A DNA stretch of 6,301 bases, taken from assembly GCA_035403265.1 (NCBI GenBank), contig DAONEV010000261.1, positions 1 to 6,301 of the forward strand. The letters run 5' to 3'. Under the pieces are notes generated by a model. The model saw only the letters and a list, made by a program, of their open reading frames with translations, had not been told where the DNA came from and searched no databases. Below are positions 1 to 5,910 of this stretch, piece by piece (position 1 is the stretch's first letter; the number at the start of each line of letters is the position of its first letter). The DNA is from JAAYVZ01 sp035403265. Its GTDB lineage: Bacteria > Acidobacteriota > Thermoanaerobaculia > Thermoanaerobaculales > Thermoanaerobaculaceae. The position numbers and the translations under genes were made by a program.

Positions 1-554
1 AACGCCGTGCCCTTCTCGTAGAAGCGGAGCGACGCCGAGTTCAGACAATGGCGCTCCCCAGTCGGCTTGGGGCCGTCGCTGAAGACGTGCCCGAGATGTG
101 CCCCGCAGCGCGCGCAGTCGATCTCGGTGCGGACCATCCCGAGGCTGCGATCCTCATGGCGGGTCACGTGTGCCGGGTCGAGCTCGCGGAAGAAGCTCGG
201 CCAGCCGGTGCCGGAGTTGAACTTGTGCTCCGAAGAGAAGAGCGGCAGCCCGCACACGACGCAGACGTAGACCCCGTCCTTGTGATTGTCGAGGAGGTTG
301 CCGCAGAACGGTGGCTCGGTGCCGGCCTTCTGCGTGACGCGGTAGGCCTCCGGGTCGAGCTTGGCGGCCAGCTCGGCCACCCGTTCCCGCGAGAGCGGCG
401 TCACGTCATATCCGGACTTGGAGTAGGTCGGCTTCATGGTTGAGCTCCCGCCGGACCCGGTTCCGCCTCTGGCCTCCTGCGGGCCGGCAACCCCGCATCC
501 AACCATCAGCAGTGGGAGCGCAAGGGCGAGCAGGAAGCGGCGCCGTCCGACCAT
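1..554 (-). CDS. msrB: Peptide-methionine (R)-S-oxide reductase MsrB, lipoprotein form, C-terminus cut by window edge
   Basis: Reduces the R epimer of methionine sulfoxide in proteins. 184 codons are visible before the left edge. The SelR/MsrB domain spans roughly residues 45-180. It shows the two zinc CxxC pairs (C98/C101 in YVCVVCG and C147/C150 in DCARCGAHLGHVF), the FNSGTGWPSF block (112-121) and the catalytic cysteine C170 in GERHCLNSASLRF. C84 in PPFCGN is another cysteine ahead of the zinc sites. The protein opens with MVGRRR, a hydrophobic stretch and C20 in LLMVGCG. This resembles a lipoprotein signal peptide, followed by a Gly/Ser-rich linker (about 21-39), so the enzyme probably acts outside the cytoplasmic membrane. 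Most MsrB proteins are about 140-150 residues and cytosolic; the extra length here is the leader and linker. Only a few C-terminal residues should be missing. The ATG start is chosen because it yields the leader; its ribosome site is weak, and an in-frame TTG lies five codons upstream. The family call is very secure; the location is inferred. Confidence 0.95.
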   Translation of the reverse strand, partial: MVGRRRFLLALALPLLMVGCGVAGPQEARGGTGSGGSSTMKPTYSKSGYDVTPLSRERVAELAAKLDPEAYRVTQKAGTEPPFCGNLLDNHKDGVYVCVVCGLPLFSSEHKFNSGTGWPSFFRELDPAHVTRHEDRSLGMVRTEIDCARCGAHLGHVFSDGPKPTGERHCLNSASLRFYEKGTA

Positions 555-736
555 ACCAATGAAATCCAAACGGCGCGTCGAACATTCCGGGCCAGGGCGG
601 TATTCAGCCCGAGGCAGGGTCCCGCGCCTGGCAAGAAGCCCTTGTATGGCTGCGAGGTGCCGTTCGGACGGCCAGGACCGGACGCCCGCGCGCCCCACAG
701 GAGGGCCGACGGGCGCGAGCCCGGCGAGCTGCCCGG
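555..736. other. Intergenic gap between the binding-protein gene and msrB, with two small hairpins
   Basis: This 182-bp gap lies after the stop of the binding-protein gene and before the msrB start, both on the minus strand. It holds two short inverted repeats. One is a 7-bp stem, CGCGCCC at 689-695 with GGGCGCG at 711-717 and a 15-nt loop. The other is a 5-bp stem, GCCGT at 659-663 with ACGGC at 668-672 and a 4-nt loop. Neither is followed by a U-tract on the minus strand, so they are not convincing intrinsic terminators. They could slow polymerase or protect the 3' end of the upstream mRNA. A TTGCCA element resembling a -35 is readable on the minus strand, but no -10 box lies at the right distance. 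I see no credible gene here. Confidence 0.35.
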
Positions 737-1849
737 CTACATTACCGGTGACGGGTCGCAGTCCTCGAACTTGCCGTTCTTGATGACGTGCACCCGGGGA
801 CGGTGGGTCGTGTTACCCACCGCGTCAAAGCTGAGCTTGCCGGTCACGCCCTGCTTGTCACCCAGGCTCATGATCCTCTGCAGAAGCTCGCTCGTGTCCT
901 TGGGTTGTGGGTCCTTCAGCGCGTAGAGCGCCACCAGGGCCGTGTCATACCCCAGCGCAGCGTAGAGGTCGGGTTGGTTCCCGTGGTTCGCCGCCTTGTA
1001 CTTGTCCACGAACGACCTCATTGGCTCCTGGGAGGACCCGAAGTCGAGCCTCAGCGTCGGGACGAAGACCCCCTCGGCCAGGTCTCCGGCGCGCCGTACG
1101 ACGTCACCGGTGCTGATCGCCGAGGTCGTGCACACCATGCCGGCGAACTTGTCGCTACGGACCAGCGACAGCGTGGCAAGGATCTCCTCACCATAGCCAC
1201 AGATGAAGATCGCATCGGGCTTCTGAGCGGTCAACGCGTCGGTGATCGTCTTGTCCCAGTCAGTGGGGCCGATCGGGAACTCCCCCGTGATCGAGCCGCC
1301 GAGCTTTGTCACCTCGGACCTGAACACCGGGAGCAACCCGTCGGCATAGAGGCCTTTCTGGAACGCCACCATGATCTTCCCGACCTTCTTGTGGCTGACC
1401 ATGAAGCTCGCGGCGACGACTCCTTCGATGTCGTCCGCGGGGTAGATCCGGAAGAAGTGGTTGCTTGACGCCGCCAGCCCCGGCTCGGTCGCCGATGGCG
1501 AGATGATGGCGCTGTTGACCTTTTCGACCTCGGGAATGAGCGCCTTTCCCTCATCCGACGTGGCACCGCCGATCAGGAGAGCTGCACCGCCCTTGAAGAG
1601 CTCCCGGGCCTCCTTGATCGCGTACTCGCTGTTGGACATCGAGTCCCGGTAGTGCGCCTCGATCCCCTTCGGAGAGTCCTTCGCCACGGCCTCGTCGAAC
1701 GCCAGCTTGATTCCCGCCTTCAGGGACGGCCCGTAGGCCTTGGCGACCCCGCTTTCGGGAAGCACCACTCCGACGATGACCTTCTTGCCACCGCACGCCC
1801 CGGTGACGAGAGCGCTTACCGCCAAGATACCGACAATCGCCTGTCTCAT
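737..1849 (-). CDS. ABC transporter substrate-binding protein, type 1 periplasmic fold (branched-chain amino acid/LivJ-like), probable lipoprotein
   Basis: A 370-residue extracytoplasmic solute-binding protein of the Peripla_BP_6 (LivJ/amide-binding) type, which would deliver a ligand to an ABC permease. The leader is MRQAIVGILAV followed by C19 in LVTGACGG, a plausible though imperfect lipobox (T at -3 rather than L). The mature part opens with VIVGVVLPESG, the usual first strand of the family. SPSATEPGL and FFRIYPADD (about 118-140) form the characteristic central block. YAALGYDTALVALYAL (296-311) and the C-terminal GVTGKLSFDAVGN...VHVIKNGKFE (334-362) match the family ending. Length is typical. 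The frame stays open for 61 codons upstream, but the ATG at 1849 is preceded by GGAGG with a 6-nt spacer and is followed at once by the signal sequence, so the longer start is rejected. No permease or ATPase genes flank it, so it is an orphan and its substrate cannot be read from the sequence. Amino acids, amides, urea or aromatic acids are all possible for this family. Confidence 0.9.
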   Translation of the reverse strand: MRQAIVGILAVSALVTGACGGKKVIVGVVLPESGVAKAYGPSLKAGIKLAFDEAVAKDSPKGIEAHYRDSMSNSEYAIKEARELFKGGAALLIGGATSDEGKALIPEVEKVNSAIISPSATEPGLAASSNHFFRIYPADDIEGVVAASFMVSHKKVGKIMVAFQKGLYADGLLPVFRSEVTKLGGSITGEFPIGPTDWDKTITDALTAQKPDAIFICGYGEEILATLSLVRSDKFAGMVCTTSAISTGDVVRRAGDLAEGVFVPTLRLDFGSSQEPMRSFVDKYKAANHGNQPDLYAALGYDTALVALYALKDPQPKDTSELLQRIMSLGDKQGVTGKLSFDAVGNTTHRPRVHVIKNGKFEDCDPSPVM

Positions 1850-1855
1850 CCGAAA

Positions 1856-1860
1856 CCTCC
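1856..1860 (-). promoter_or_regulatory. Shine-Dalgarno site of the binding-protein gene
   Basis: GGAGG on the minus strand, 6 nt ahead of the ATG at 1849. It fixes the start of the binding protein and excludes the 61-codon upstream extension of the same frame, which looks non-coding. Confidence 0.8.
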
Positions 1861-1896
1861 ACGGCAGGAAGACCGCGCCGCCTCGCTCTTGTGAGG

Positions 1897-1902
1897 ATTG
1901 TA
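1897..1902 (-). promoter_or_regulatory. Candidate -10 box for the binding-protein gene
   Basis: TACAAT on the minus strand (five of six matches to TATAAT), about 48 bp ahead of the start codon. No recognisable -35 lies 16-18 bp upstream, where the sequence is pure GC. The promoter would therefore need an activator or an alternative contact. The box directly abuts the inverted repeat at 1903-1951, which supports but does not prove a regulatory role. Confidence 0.3.
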
Positions 1903-1951
1903 CTACCTCTCCACTCCGGCCGGCCCCACGGGAATGCCACAGTGGAGGTAG
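1903..1951. repeat. Inverted repeat, 11-bp arms with one bulged base, upstream of the binding-protein gene
   Basis: The left arm CTACCTCTCCACT (1903-1915) pairs with the right arm AGTGGAGGTAG (1941-1951). There are eleven base pairs, one unpaired T in the left arm and a 25-nt loop rich in GGCC. It lies in the 179-bp gap between the transporter and the binding-protein gene, immediately upstream of the TACAAT box. It could be a two-half-site operator, a hairpin at the end of the transporter mRNA (there is no U-tract), or chance. Confidence 0.45.
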
Positions 1952-1967
1952 GCACGCCGACGAACCA

Positions 1968-2004
1968 GACCAATCGGTCAATCGGGAATCTCCGCGGACC
2001 GGTC
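1968..2004. repeat. Short palindromic and direct repeats in the transporter/binding-protein gap
   Basis: GACCAATCGGTC (1968-1979) has GACC/GGTC arms around AATC. GACCGGTC (1997-2004) is a perfect 8-bp palindrome with the same arms. CAATCGG occurs twice with an 8-bp period (1971-1977 and 1979-1985). They could be binding sites for one regulator with variable spacing. Such short GC-rich matches are also expected by chance, so the call is weak. Confidence 0.25.
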
Positions 2005-2028
2005 TGCCACCGTGTGCCAAACGGAGCC

Positions 2029-3525
2029 TCAACTCCCGGCTGGACCCGTTCTGGCACCGCCCACGGTGTCGGCCGGCTCGACGTGGATCACGATCCGGTC
2101 GAGCGCCGGCAGCCGCTGGCGCAGGGCCCTCTCGAGGCCCTCGGTGCGCTCGTGGGCCAGCGCCACGGGCAGGTCGGGCGCCACCGTCCAGTGGAAGGAG
2201 AGCATCAGGCCGTCACCTTCCTGGGTGAGCTTGACGTCGTGGCCGACGCCCAGCGAGCGGCACGCCACAAGCACCTCGTGCACTGCCTCGAGCTCCTCGA
2301 AGTGCCCGTGAGGCACGGCCTCCCCAGGGGCCGGGGGCCGGTACGCAGGCTCGATGTGCGTGACGACCTGCGCCAGCCGCGGCAGGGCGCGCCGCAGCGC
2401 GACCTCGAGGGCGCTCACCTGCTCGTGCGCCTGGGCAACCGAGAGGTGGCCAGGCACCTCGACGTGCAGCTCAAGGCAGGGACGCCCGAGGAGGTTCTGC
2501 AGGCGGATGCTGTGCGCCGGCAGACCCTGGTGCAAGGCGAGACGCCGGACCGTCTCGGCCGGCGTTTCATCGACCGCCGCCGCGCCGTCTTCGACTGGCT
2601 CCACGTGCACGACGACGTCGGCGCCCGGCAGAAGGGCCTGCACGGCGGTTTCGGCGGCATCAGCGATGGCATGACCCCGTTCGAGGCTGGTCCCGGGCTC
2701 GACGGCGAGTGTGATGTCGGCGAATGCTTCGGGGCCGCTCTTTCGCAGGCGCACCCGCTGCACCTTCGAGACACCCGGGATCCTGAGGGCGCTCGCGACG
2801 GCCTCACGCATCCCGTCAGGCGCCTCGTCCAGGAGGTCGGCGATCGCCTTTCGGCCGAGCTGGACGCTGATCCACACCACGATCAGGGCCACGAATATGG
2901 CCGCGACAGTGTCGGCGTCGGCCAGCCAGGGCAGGCCGAGCCGCGGCGCCGACCACACCGCTCCGAGCCCGACGATGACAACGCTCGACGACCAGACGTC
3001 GGTCGAGAAGTGGAGGGCGTCAGCCTCGAGGGCCTGGCTTCCCGATTTCGTGGCGACGCGCCGGAGCGCCCGCGATCGGGAGACGTCGATCACGATCGAG
3101 ACGGCCATGACCACAAAGCCCCAGACCGTGACCTGAACCTCGACGTGCTTGCTGAAGATCCGCTCCACGGCCTCAAAGAGGATCCACACGCAGGTGCCGA
3201 GGAGCAGCGCCGTCTCCATGAGGGCGGAGAAGTTCTCGAACTTCCCGTGGCCGTAGGTGTGCCGCCCGTCGGCAGGCTGGGCGGACGCGCGCACAGCCCA
3301 GAGGGTCATTACTGCGGCCACCAGGTCGAGCAGTGAGTGGGCCGCTTCGGCGAGGATCCCCAGACTCCCGGTCGTCACGCCCACCACCAGCTTGAACGCA
3401 GTCAGGAAGACCGCCGCCACGACGGAGCTCAAGGCCACGAGGCGCTTCTCGGCCACCAGAGCGGGGGCGTTGTGCGGAGATTCGTCCGGGCGGGAGCGGG
3501 GGGACCCCGGAGCGGGGCTCGTCAT
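2029..3525 (-). CDS. Cation diffusion facilitator (CDF) transporter with three tandem C-terminal domains
   Basis: Proton-coupled exporter of a divalent metal across the inner membrane, 498 residues against about 300 for the usual family member. Six predicted helices fall near residues 28-50, 55-79, 100-118, 128-147, 170-192 and 204-222. The transport-site motifs are H63-SLL-D67 in helix 2 and H172-FST-D176 in helix 5, plus the conserved RHTYGHGKFE loop (88-97). HxxxD in both helices is the pattern associated with zinc-type CDFs. After the membrane part come three copies of the cytoplasmic domain: about 232-311, 318-394 and 406-484. Each ends in a VVxHxEP-like strand (HVEP 307-310, HIEP 390-393, HVEP 481-484). 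Each also has a helix histidine 22-23 residues earlier (H285, H367, H458). Copies two and three keep a further histidine 13 residues before that (H354, H445), where copy one has T272. From memory, these match YiiP metal ligands. There is no Shine-Dalgarno site; see the TATCAT box. The zinc specificity is inferred. Confidence 0.95.
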   Translation of the reverse strand: MTSPAPGSPRSRPDESPHNAPALVAEKRLVALSSVVAAVFLTAFKLVVGVTTGSLGILAEAAHSLLDLVAAVMTLWAVRASAQPADGRHTYGHGKFENFSALMETALLLGTCVWILFEAVERIFSKHVEVQVTVWGFVVMAVSIVIDVSRSRALRRVATKSGSQALEADALHFSTDVWSSSVVIVGLGAVWSAPRLGLPWLADADTVAAIFVALIVVWISVQLGRKAIADLLDEAPDGMREAVASALRIPGVSKVQRVRLRKSGPEAFADITLAVEPGTSLERGHAIADAAETAVQALLPGADVVVHVEPVEDGAAAVDETPAETVRRLALHQGLPAHSIRLQNLLGRPCLELHVEVPGHLSVAQAHEQVSALEVALRRALPRLAQVVTHIEPAYRPPAPGEAVPHGHFEELEAVHEVLVACRSLGVGHDVKLTQEGDGLMLSFHWTVAPDLPVALAHERTEGLERALRQRLPALDRIVIHVEPADTVGGARTGPAGS

Positions 3526-3533
3526 CGCGGATC

Positions 3534-3539
3534 ATGATA
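3534..3539 (-). promoter_or_regulatory. Candidate -10 box giving a leaderless transporter mRNA
   Basis: TATCAT on the minus strand (five of six matches to TATAAT) ends 8 nt before the ATG at 3525. At normal promoter geometry transcription would begin at or within a base or two of the start codon. This would explain why no ribosome-binding sequence precedes the gene. No good -35 is visible 16-18 bp upstream. It also supports the ATG at 3525 as the start rather than a downstream GTG at codon 24. Confidence 0.4.
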
Positions 3540-3709
3540 GCGAGGCGGCGCAGCAACCGCACGTTGTCGTCCGCTTCGCGAGCCTTCGCACCCCGATGCA
3601 GTCCGGGCCCGGAAGGCTGCCCGAGCGTCGACGGTTCACCTGAAGCTCGACCCTGCCTCGATTTCGGCCGCCGGCATCGCGAACGCCAGGTGTCGCCCCC
3701 GGGCGGCGC

Positions 3710-3739
3710 TTGCAGAGGGTCGCCAGCACCGCCTACACT
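3710..3739 (+). promoter_or_regulatory. Candidate sigma-70-type promoter for the metallopeptidase-like gene
   Basis: TTGCAG (3710-3715) and TACACT (3734-3739) are separated by 18 bp, about 30 bp ahead of the start codon. The -35 match is weak (three of six) and the -10 is fair. It is the best-placed pair in the gap. It would give a short leader of roughly 20-25 nt containing the ribosome site. Confidence 0.35.
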
Positions 3740-3756
3740 CCCTGACGTAGAACGGC

Positions 3757-3761
3757 GGAGG
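3757..3761 (+). promoter_or_regulatory. Shine-Dalgarno site of the metallopeptidase-like gene
   Basis: GGAGG lies 8 nt before the ATG at 3770. It overlaps an in-frame GTG at 3761, which therefore cannot be the start. The coding region is taken from the ATG. Confidence 0.75.
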
Positions 3762-3769
3762 TGCAAGCG

Positions 3770-5890
3770 ATGGCGACCCTGGCGCTCCCCCTGGCGATCG
3801 CGGCGGCAGTGGCGCTGCCGCCGACGCGCACCTTCTGGCGTCCCGAGCCGTCCGTCGGCCTCCAGACCAACCAGGTTCGGGTCGAGGCAACGCTTGTGCT
3901 GGAAGGCCAGCGGGTGGCCTTCTATCAGCAGTTTGGACATGAGCCGACCGTGACTCCGGCGCTCCTTGGCGCGGTAGCCCATCACTTCGACGAGGTGGTG
4001 ATCCCCAGGCTGGACGCTTTGGTCGGGCCCGCCACCGACGTGGACGAGAACGGCCGGATCATCGTGCTCATCTGCCCGAGCTCCACTCACGAGGCCCGGG
4101 TGATGCCTTCCGACCTGCTCAGCGAGACTGAGGCCAACCGGTACGGCCTGCACTCAAACCAGGGTGAGGTCATCTACCACCCCTTCTCGTACCTGGGCAA
4201 CCGCATGGGTCTCAACGGCGTGACCTTGAGCGCTGCCTACCTGCGAATGGTCGTCGAGGCCCACCATCCCGGTCCCCCGGGATGGTCGCGCTGGCTTGGC
4301 AACTACGCGCCGTTCCTGCTCGGCGAGGTCTCGCCCCGCTGGCTGTGGGGAGATGCGGACCCGCAGGGCCGCAGCTACGCTCCCCATGATCCCTGGACCG
4401 AGCATGGCTGGTCGATGCTGTTGATCGAGTACCTTCACCAGCGGCAGGGTGACCAGGGCCTGCGCGAGCTGACCGAGCGTTCCTCACTCCCGACCGCGAC
4501 CTTCCAGACAGGACAACGCTCGTGTCTGGGAGCGGACCTGCTTGCCGACTTCGGGATGGCGTGCTGGCTCGACGATCCGATCCTGGCCTCTGGCCGGTTC
4601 GGGTTCGGCTCGGTACACCCGCCCCGTCCACTGGCGGCCGCGCGGGCCGTGGCCTCGCGCCCATCCTCGGGTCTCCTTCAGGTGGGCGCGGGGGGAATGG
4701 CGTATCTCGCCGTGGAGGGTACGGGCGACCGTTCCTTCCCCCTCATCCTGCAAGGAGACCCGGAGGCCGTGTGGAGCGCACGCGCCGTGCTGACCCGCGA
4801 GCAGGGACCCGACGAAGAGCTGACGCTCGGGTTCGGCGAGCAGGCGCTCGCCCGGCTGGAGCTCCCGCGCCTCGCCGCTGGAGAGGCGGTCGTCGTGGCG
4901 ATCGTCGCGCAGCCGGGCGACGTGCCTGGTGGCGACCGGCGAATCCTGACGCTCCAATGGGGCGTCGGATGGGTGCCCCACCTGGCCGACGACGAGGGCC
5001 AGACCTTCCTGGCAGAGGCCGTCGGGAAGGCGCTCCCAGACGGCGGCAAGGCGGTCCGTGAGCGCCTGGCCACGACCCTGTCCCGACTGATCGGCGAAGC
5101 CGTCACCACGCCCGCGATCACGACCCGCTTCGCCTACTCGCCGGCCGCCCACGCGGTCGTGGAGGTCCTGCGTCAGGAGATCGACCGGCGAGGCCTCAAG
5201 GCTCAGATCGTCCCCTTCACGCATCGCTCGCCGGCCGGCGTCGACCAGGAATGGGAGAACGTGCTGGTTGAGCTTCCGGGCAGCGACTCCAGACGCTGGC
5301 CGGTGGTGCTGGCCGCACACTGGGATGCGGTGCGGGGCGACGCCGAGGAATCGACCTTTCGTGCCCTGTCGGCGAGCGACAACGCCGCCTCGGTCGCGAC
5401 CGTGCTCGAGGTCGCGACCGCGCTCAGCCGGCGACAGCGCCAGAACCCGGTTCTCGTCGCCTTCCTGGCCGGAGGCCATGAGGACACCGCGGGAGCGGCC
5501 GCCCTGCTCGCCGAGAGACAGGGCAGGATCGCCGCCTGGATCGAGCTGGACGCCCTGGGAATCCCCGAGCGTTCGACTCGGGCCGTGCACATCCGGCTCG
5601 AGGCCCCCAAGCAGATGGGACGCCTGCCGGTCAACGTCATTCGTGCCTGTAAGGAGGTCGGCGTGGTCGCGCGCGTCCATTCGGAGCTGGAGTCGGCCCA
5701 CACCGGTGCCCCACTCGCCTTCAAGCGCGGCATCCCGGCGTTGGTGCTGCGGGGACGAACCTCCGAAGAGGCCGCGCGCGATGCCGCCCTGCCGCTCGAG
5801 GTGGAGCGCCACCGGATCTCCCTGGACCTCCTGACCCTGGTGGCCAAGGCTGTCTCCGACGCCACCACGACCGCGGCAGGAGGCCGTTGA
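3770..5890 (+). CDS. Two-domain metallopeptidase-like protein: degenerate M30-like N-terminal half and M28-like zinc aminopeptidase C-terminal half
   Basis: A 706-residue protein. The C-terminal part (about 455-695) reads as a family M28 aminopeptidase. It has AAHWDAV with H517 and D519, ASDNAAS with bridging D537, GGHEDTAG with E571, IELDALG with D594, and SAHTGAPLAFKRGIPALVL with H644. The usual Glu-Glu pair (general base plus ligand) is here H570-E571-D572, so activity is plausible but not assured. The N-terminal part (about 35-270) resembles hyicolysin/M30-type peptidases: ATDVDENGRIIVLI (88-101), EVIYHPF (133-139), GNYAPFLLGE (177-186) and WSMLLIEYLHQRQGD (214-228). Where those enzymes have HExxH, this protein reads AAYLR (155-159), so that site looks dead. 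A beta-rich stretch (about 298-400) joins the halves. The start has a hydrophobic segment (2-16) without basic residues, so export is uncertain. Good Shine-Dalgarno; the next gene follows 20 bp downstream. The substrate is unknown. Confidence 0.8.
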   Translation: MATLALPLAIAAAVALPPTRTFWRPEPSVGLQTNQVRVEATLVLEGQRVAFYQQFGHEPTVTPALLGAVAHHFDEVVIPRLDALVGPATDVDENGRIIVLICPSSTHEARVMPSDLLSETEANRYGLHSNQGEVIYHPFSYLGNRMGLNGVTLSAAYLRMVVEAHHPGPPGWSRWLGNYAPFLLGEVSPRWLWGDADPQGRSYAPHDPWTEHGWSMLLIEYLHQRQGDQGLRELTERSSLPTATFQTGQRSCLGADLLADFGMACWLDDPILASGRFGFGSVHPPRPLAAARAVASRPSSGLLQVGAGGMAYLAVEGTGDRSFPLILQGDPEAVWSARAVLTREQGPDEELTLGFGEQALARLELPRLAAGEAVVVAIVAQPGDVPGGDRRILTLQWGVGWVPHLADDEGQTFLAEAVGKALPDGGKAVRERLATTLSRLIGEAVTTPAITTRFAYSPAAHAVVEVLRQEIDRRGLKAQIVPFTHRSPAGVDQEWENVLVELPGSDSRRWPVVLAAHWDAVRGDAEESTFRALSASDNAASVATVLEVATALSRRQRQNPVLVAFLAGGHEDTAGAAALLAERQGRIAAWIELDALGIPERSTRAVHIRLEAPKQMGRLPVNVIRACKEVGVVARVHSELESAHTGAPLAFKRGIPALVLRGRTSEEAARDAALPLEVERHRISLDLLTLVAKAVSDATTTAAGGR

Positions 5891-5898
5891 GCAGGATC

Positions 5899-5904
5899 AA
5901 GGAG
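5899..5904 (+). promoter_or_regulatory. Shine-Dalgarno site of the adenosine-specific kinase family gene
   Basis: AAGGAG lies 6 nt ahead of the GTG at 5911. An in-frame TTG at 5887, overlapping the upstream stop codon, would add eight residues. Its nearest purine tract is only about 3 nt away, so the GTG is preferred. Confidence 0.75.
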
Positions 5905-5910
5905 CACACC

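Larger units (their letters stand above)
3526..3769. other. Divergent intergenic region between the transporter and the metallopeptidase-like gene
   Basis: This 244-bp gap separates two genes that read away from each other, so it should carry both promoters. It contains a perfect 12-bp palindrome, TCCGGGCCCGGA (3602-3613), and a second inverted repeat, CGCCC-CC-GGGCG (3694-3705). Either could be a site for a shared regulator. A 65-codon minus-strand frame (3532-3729, GTG start) runs through it, but its Arg/Gly/Cys-rich translation looks like noise, so I call no gene here. Confidence 0.4.

Noticed and set aside
689..717. 7-bp hairpin after the binding-protein gene as an intrinsic terminator
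   Set aside because: No run of U follows it on the minus strand, and the loop is 15 nt. It is noted only as a structure in the gap.
1850..2032. N-terminal extension of the binding protein by 61 codons
   Set aside because: It would put a long non-signal segment before a textbook lipoprotein leader and overlap the end of the transporter gene. The GGAGG plus ATG at 1849 gives a natural start.
1891..3336. A 481-codon open frame on the plus strand opposite the transporter
   Set aside because: It is antisense to a well-supported CDF gene. Its translation is rich in Arg, Gly, His and Asp with no recognisable domain, the usual result of high-GC third positions.
3532..3729. A 65-codon minus-strand frame just upstream of the transporter, with an AGGGAG ahead of its GTG
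   Set aside because: The Arg/Gly/Cys-rich translation has no helical, membrane or motif signal, and the frame overlaps the candidate promoters. It is most likely chance.
4484..5812. A 442-codon minus-strand frame opposite the peptidase-like gene
   Set aside because: It mirrors the coding frame of a gene with clear M28 motifs and has low-complexity Arg/Gly/Asp composition, no Shine-Dalgarno site and no family resemblance.
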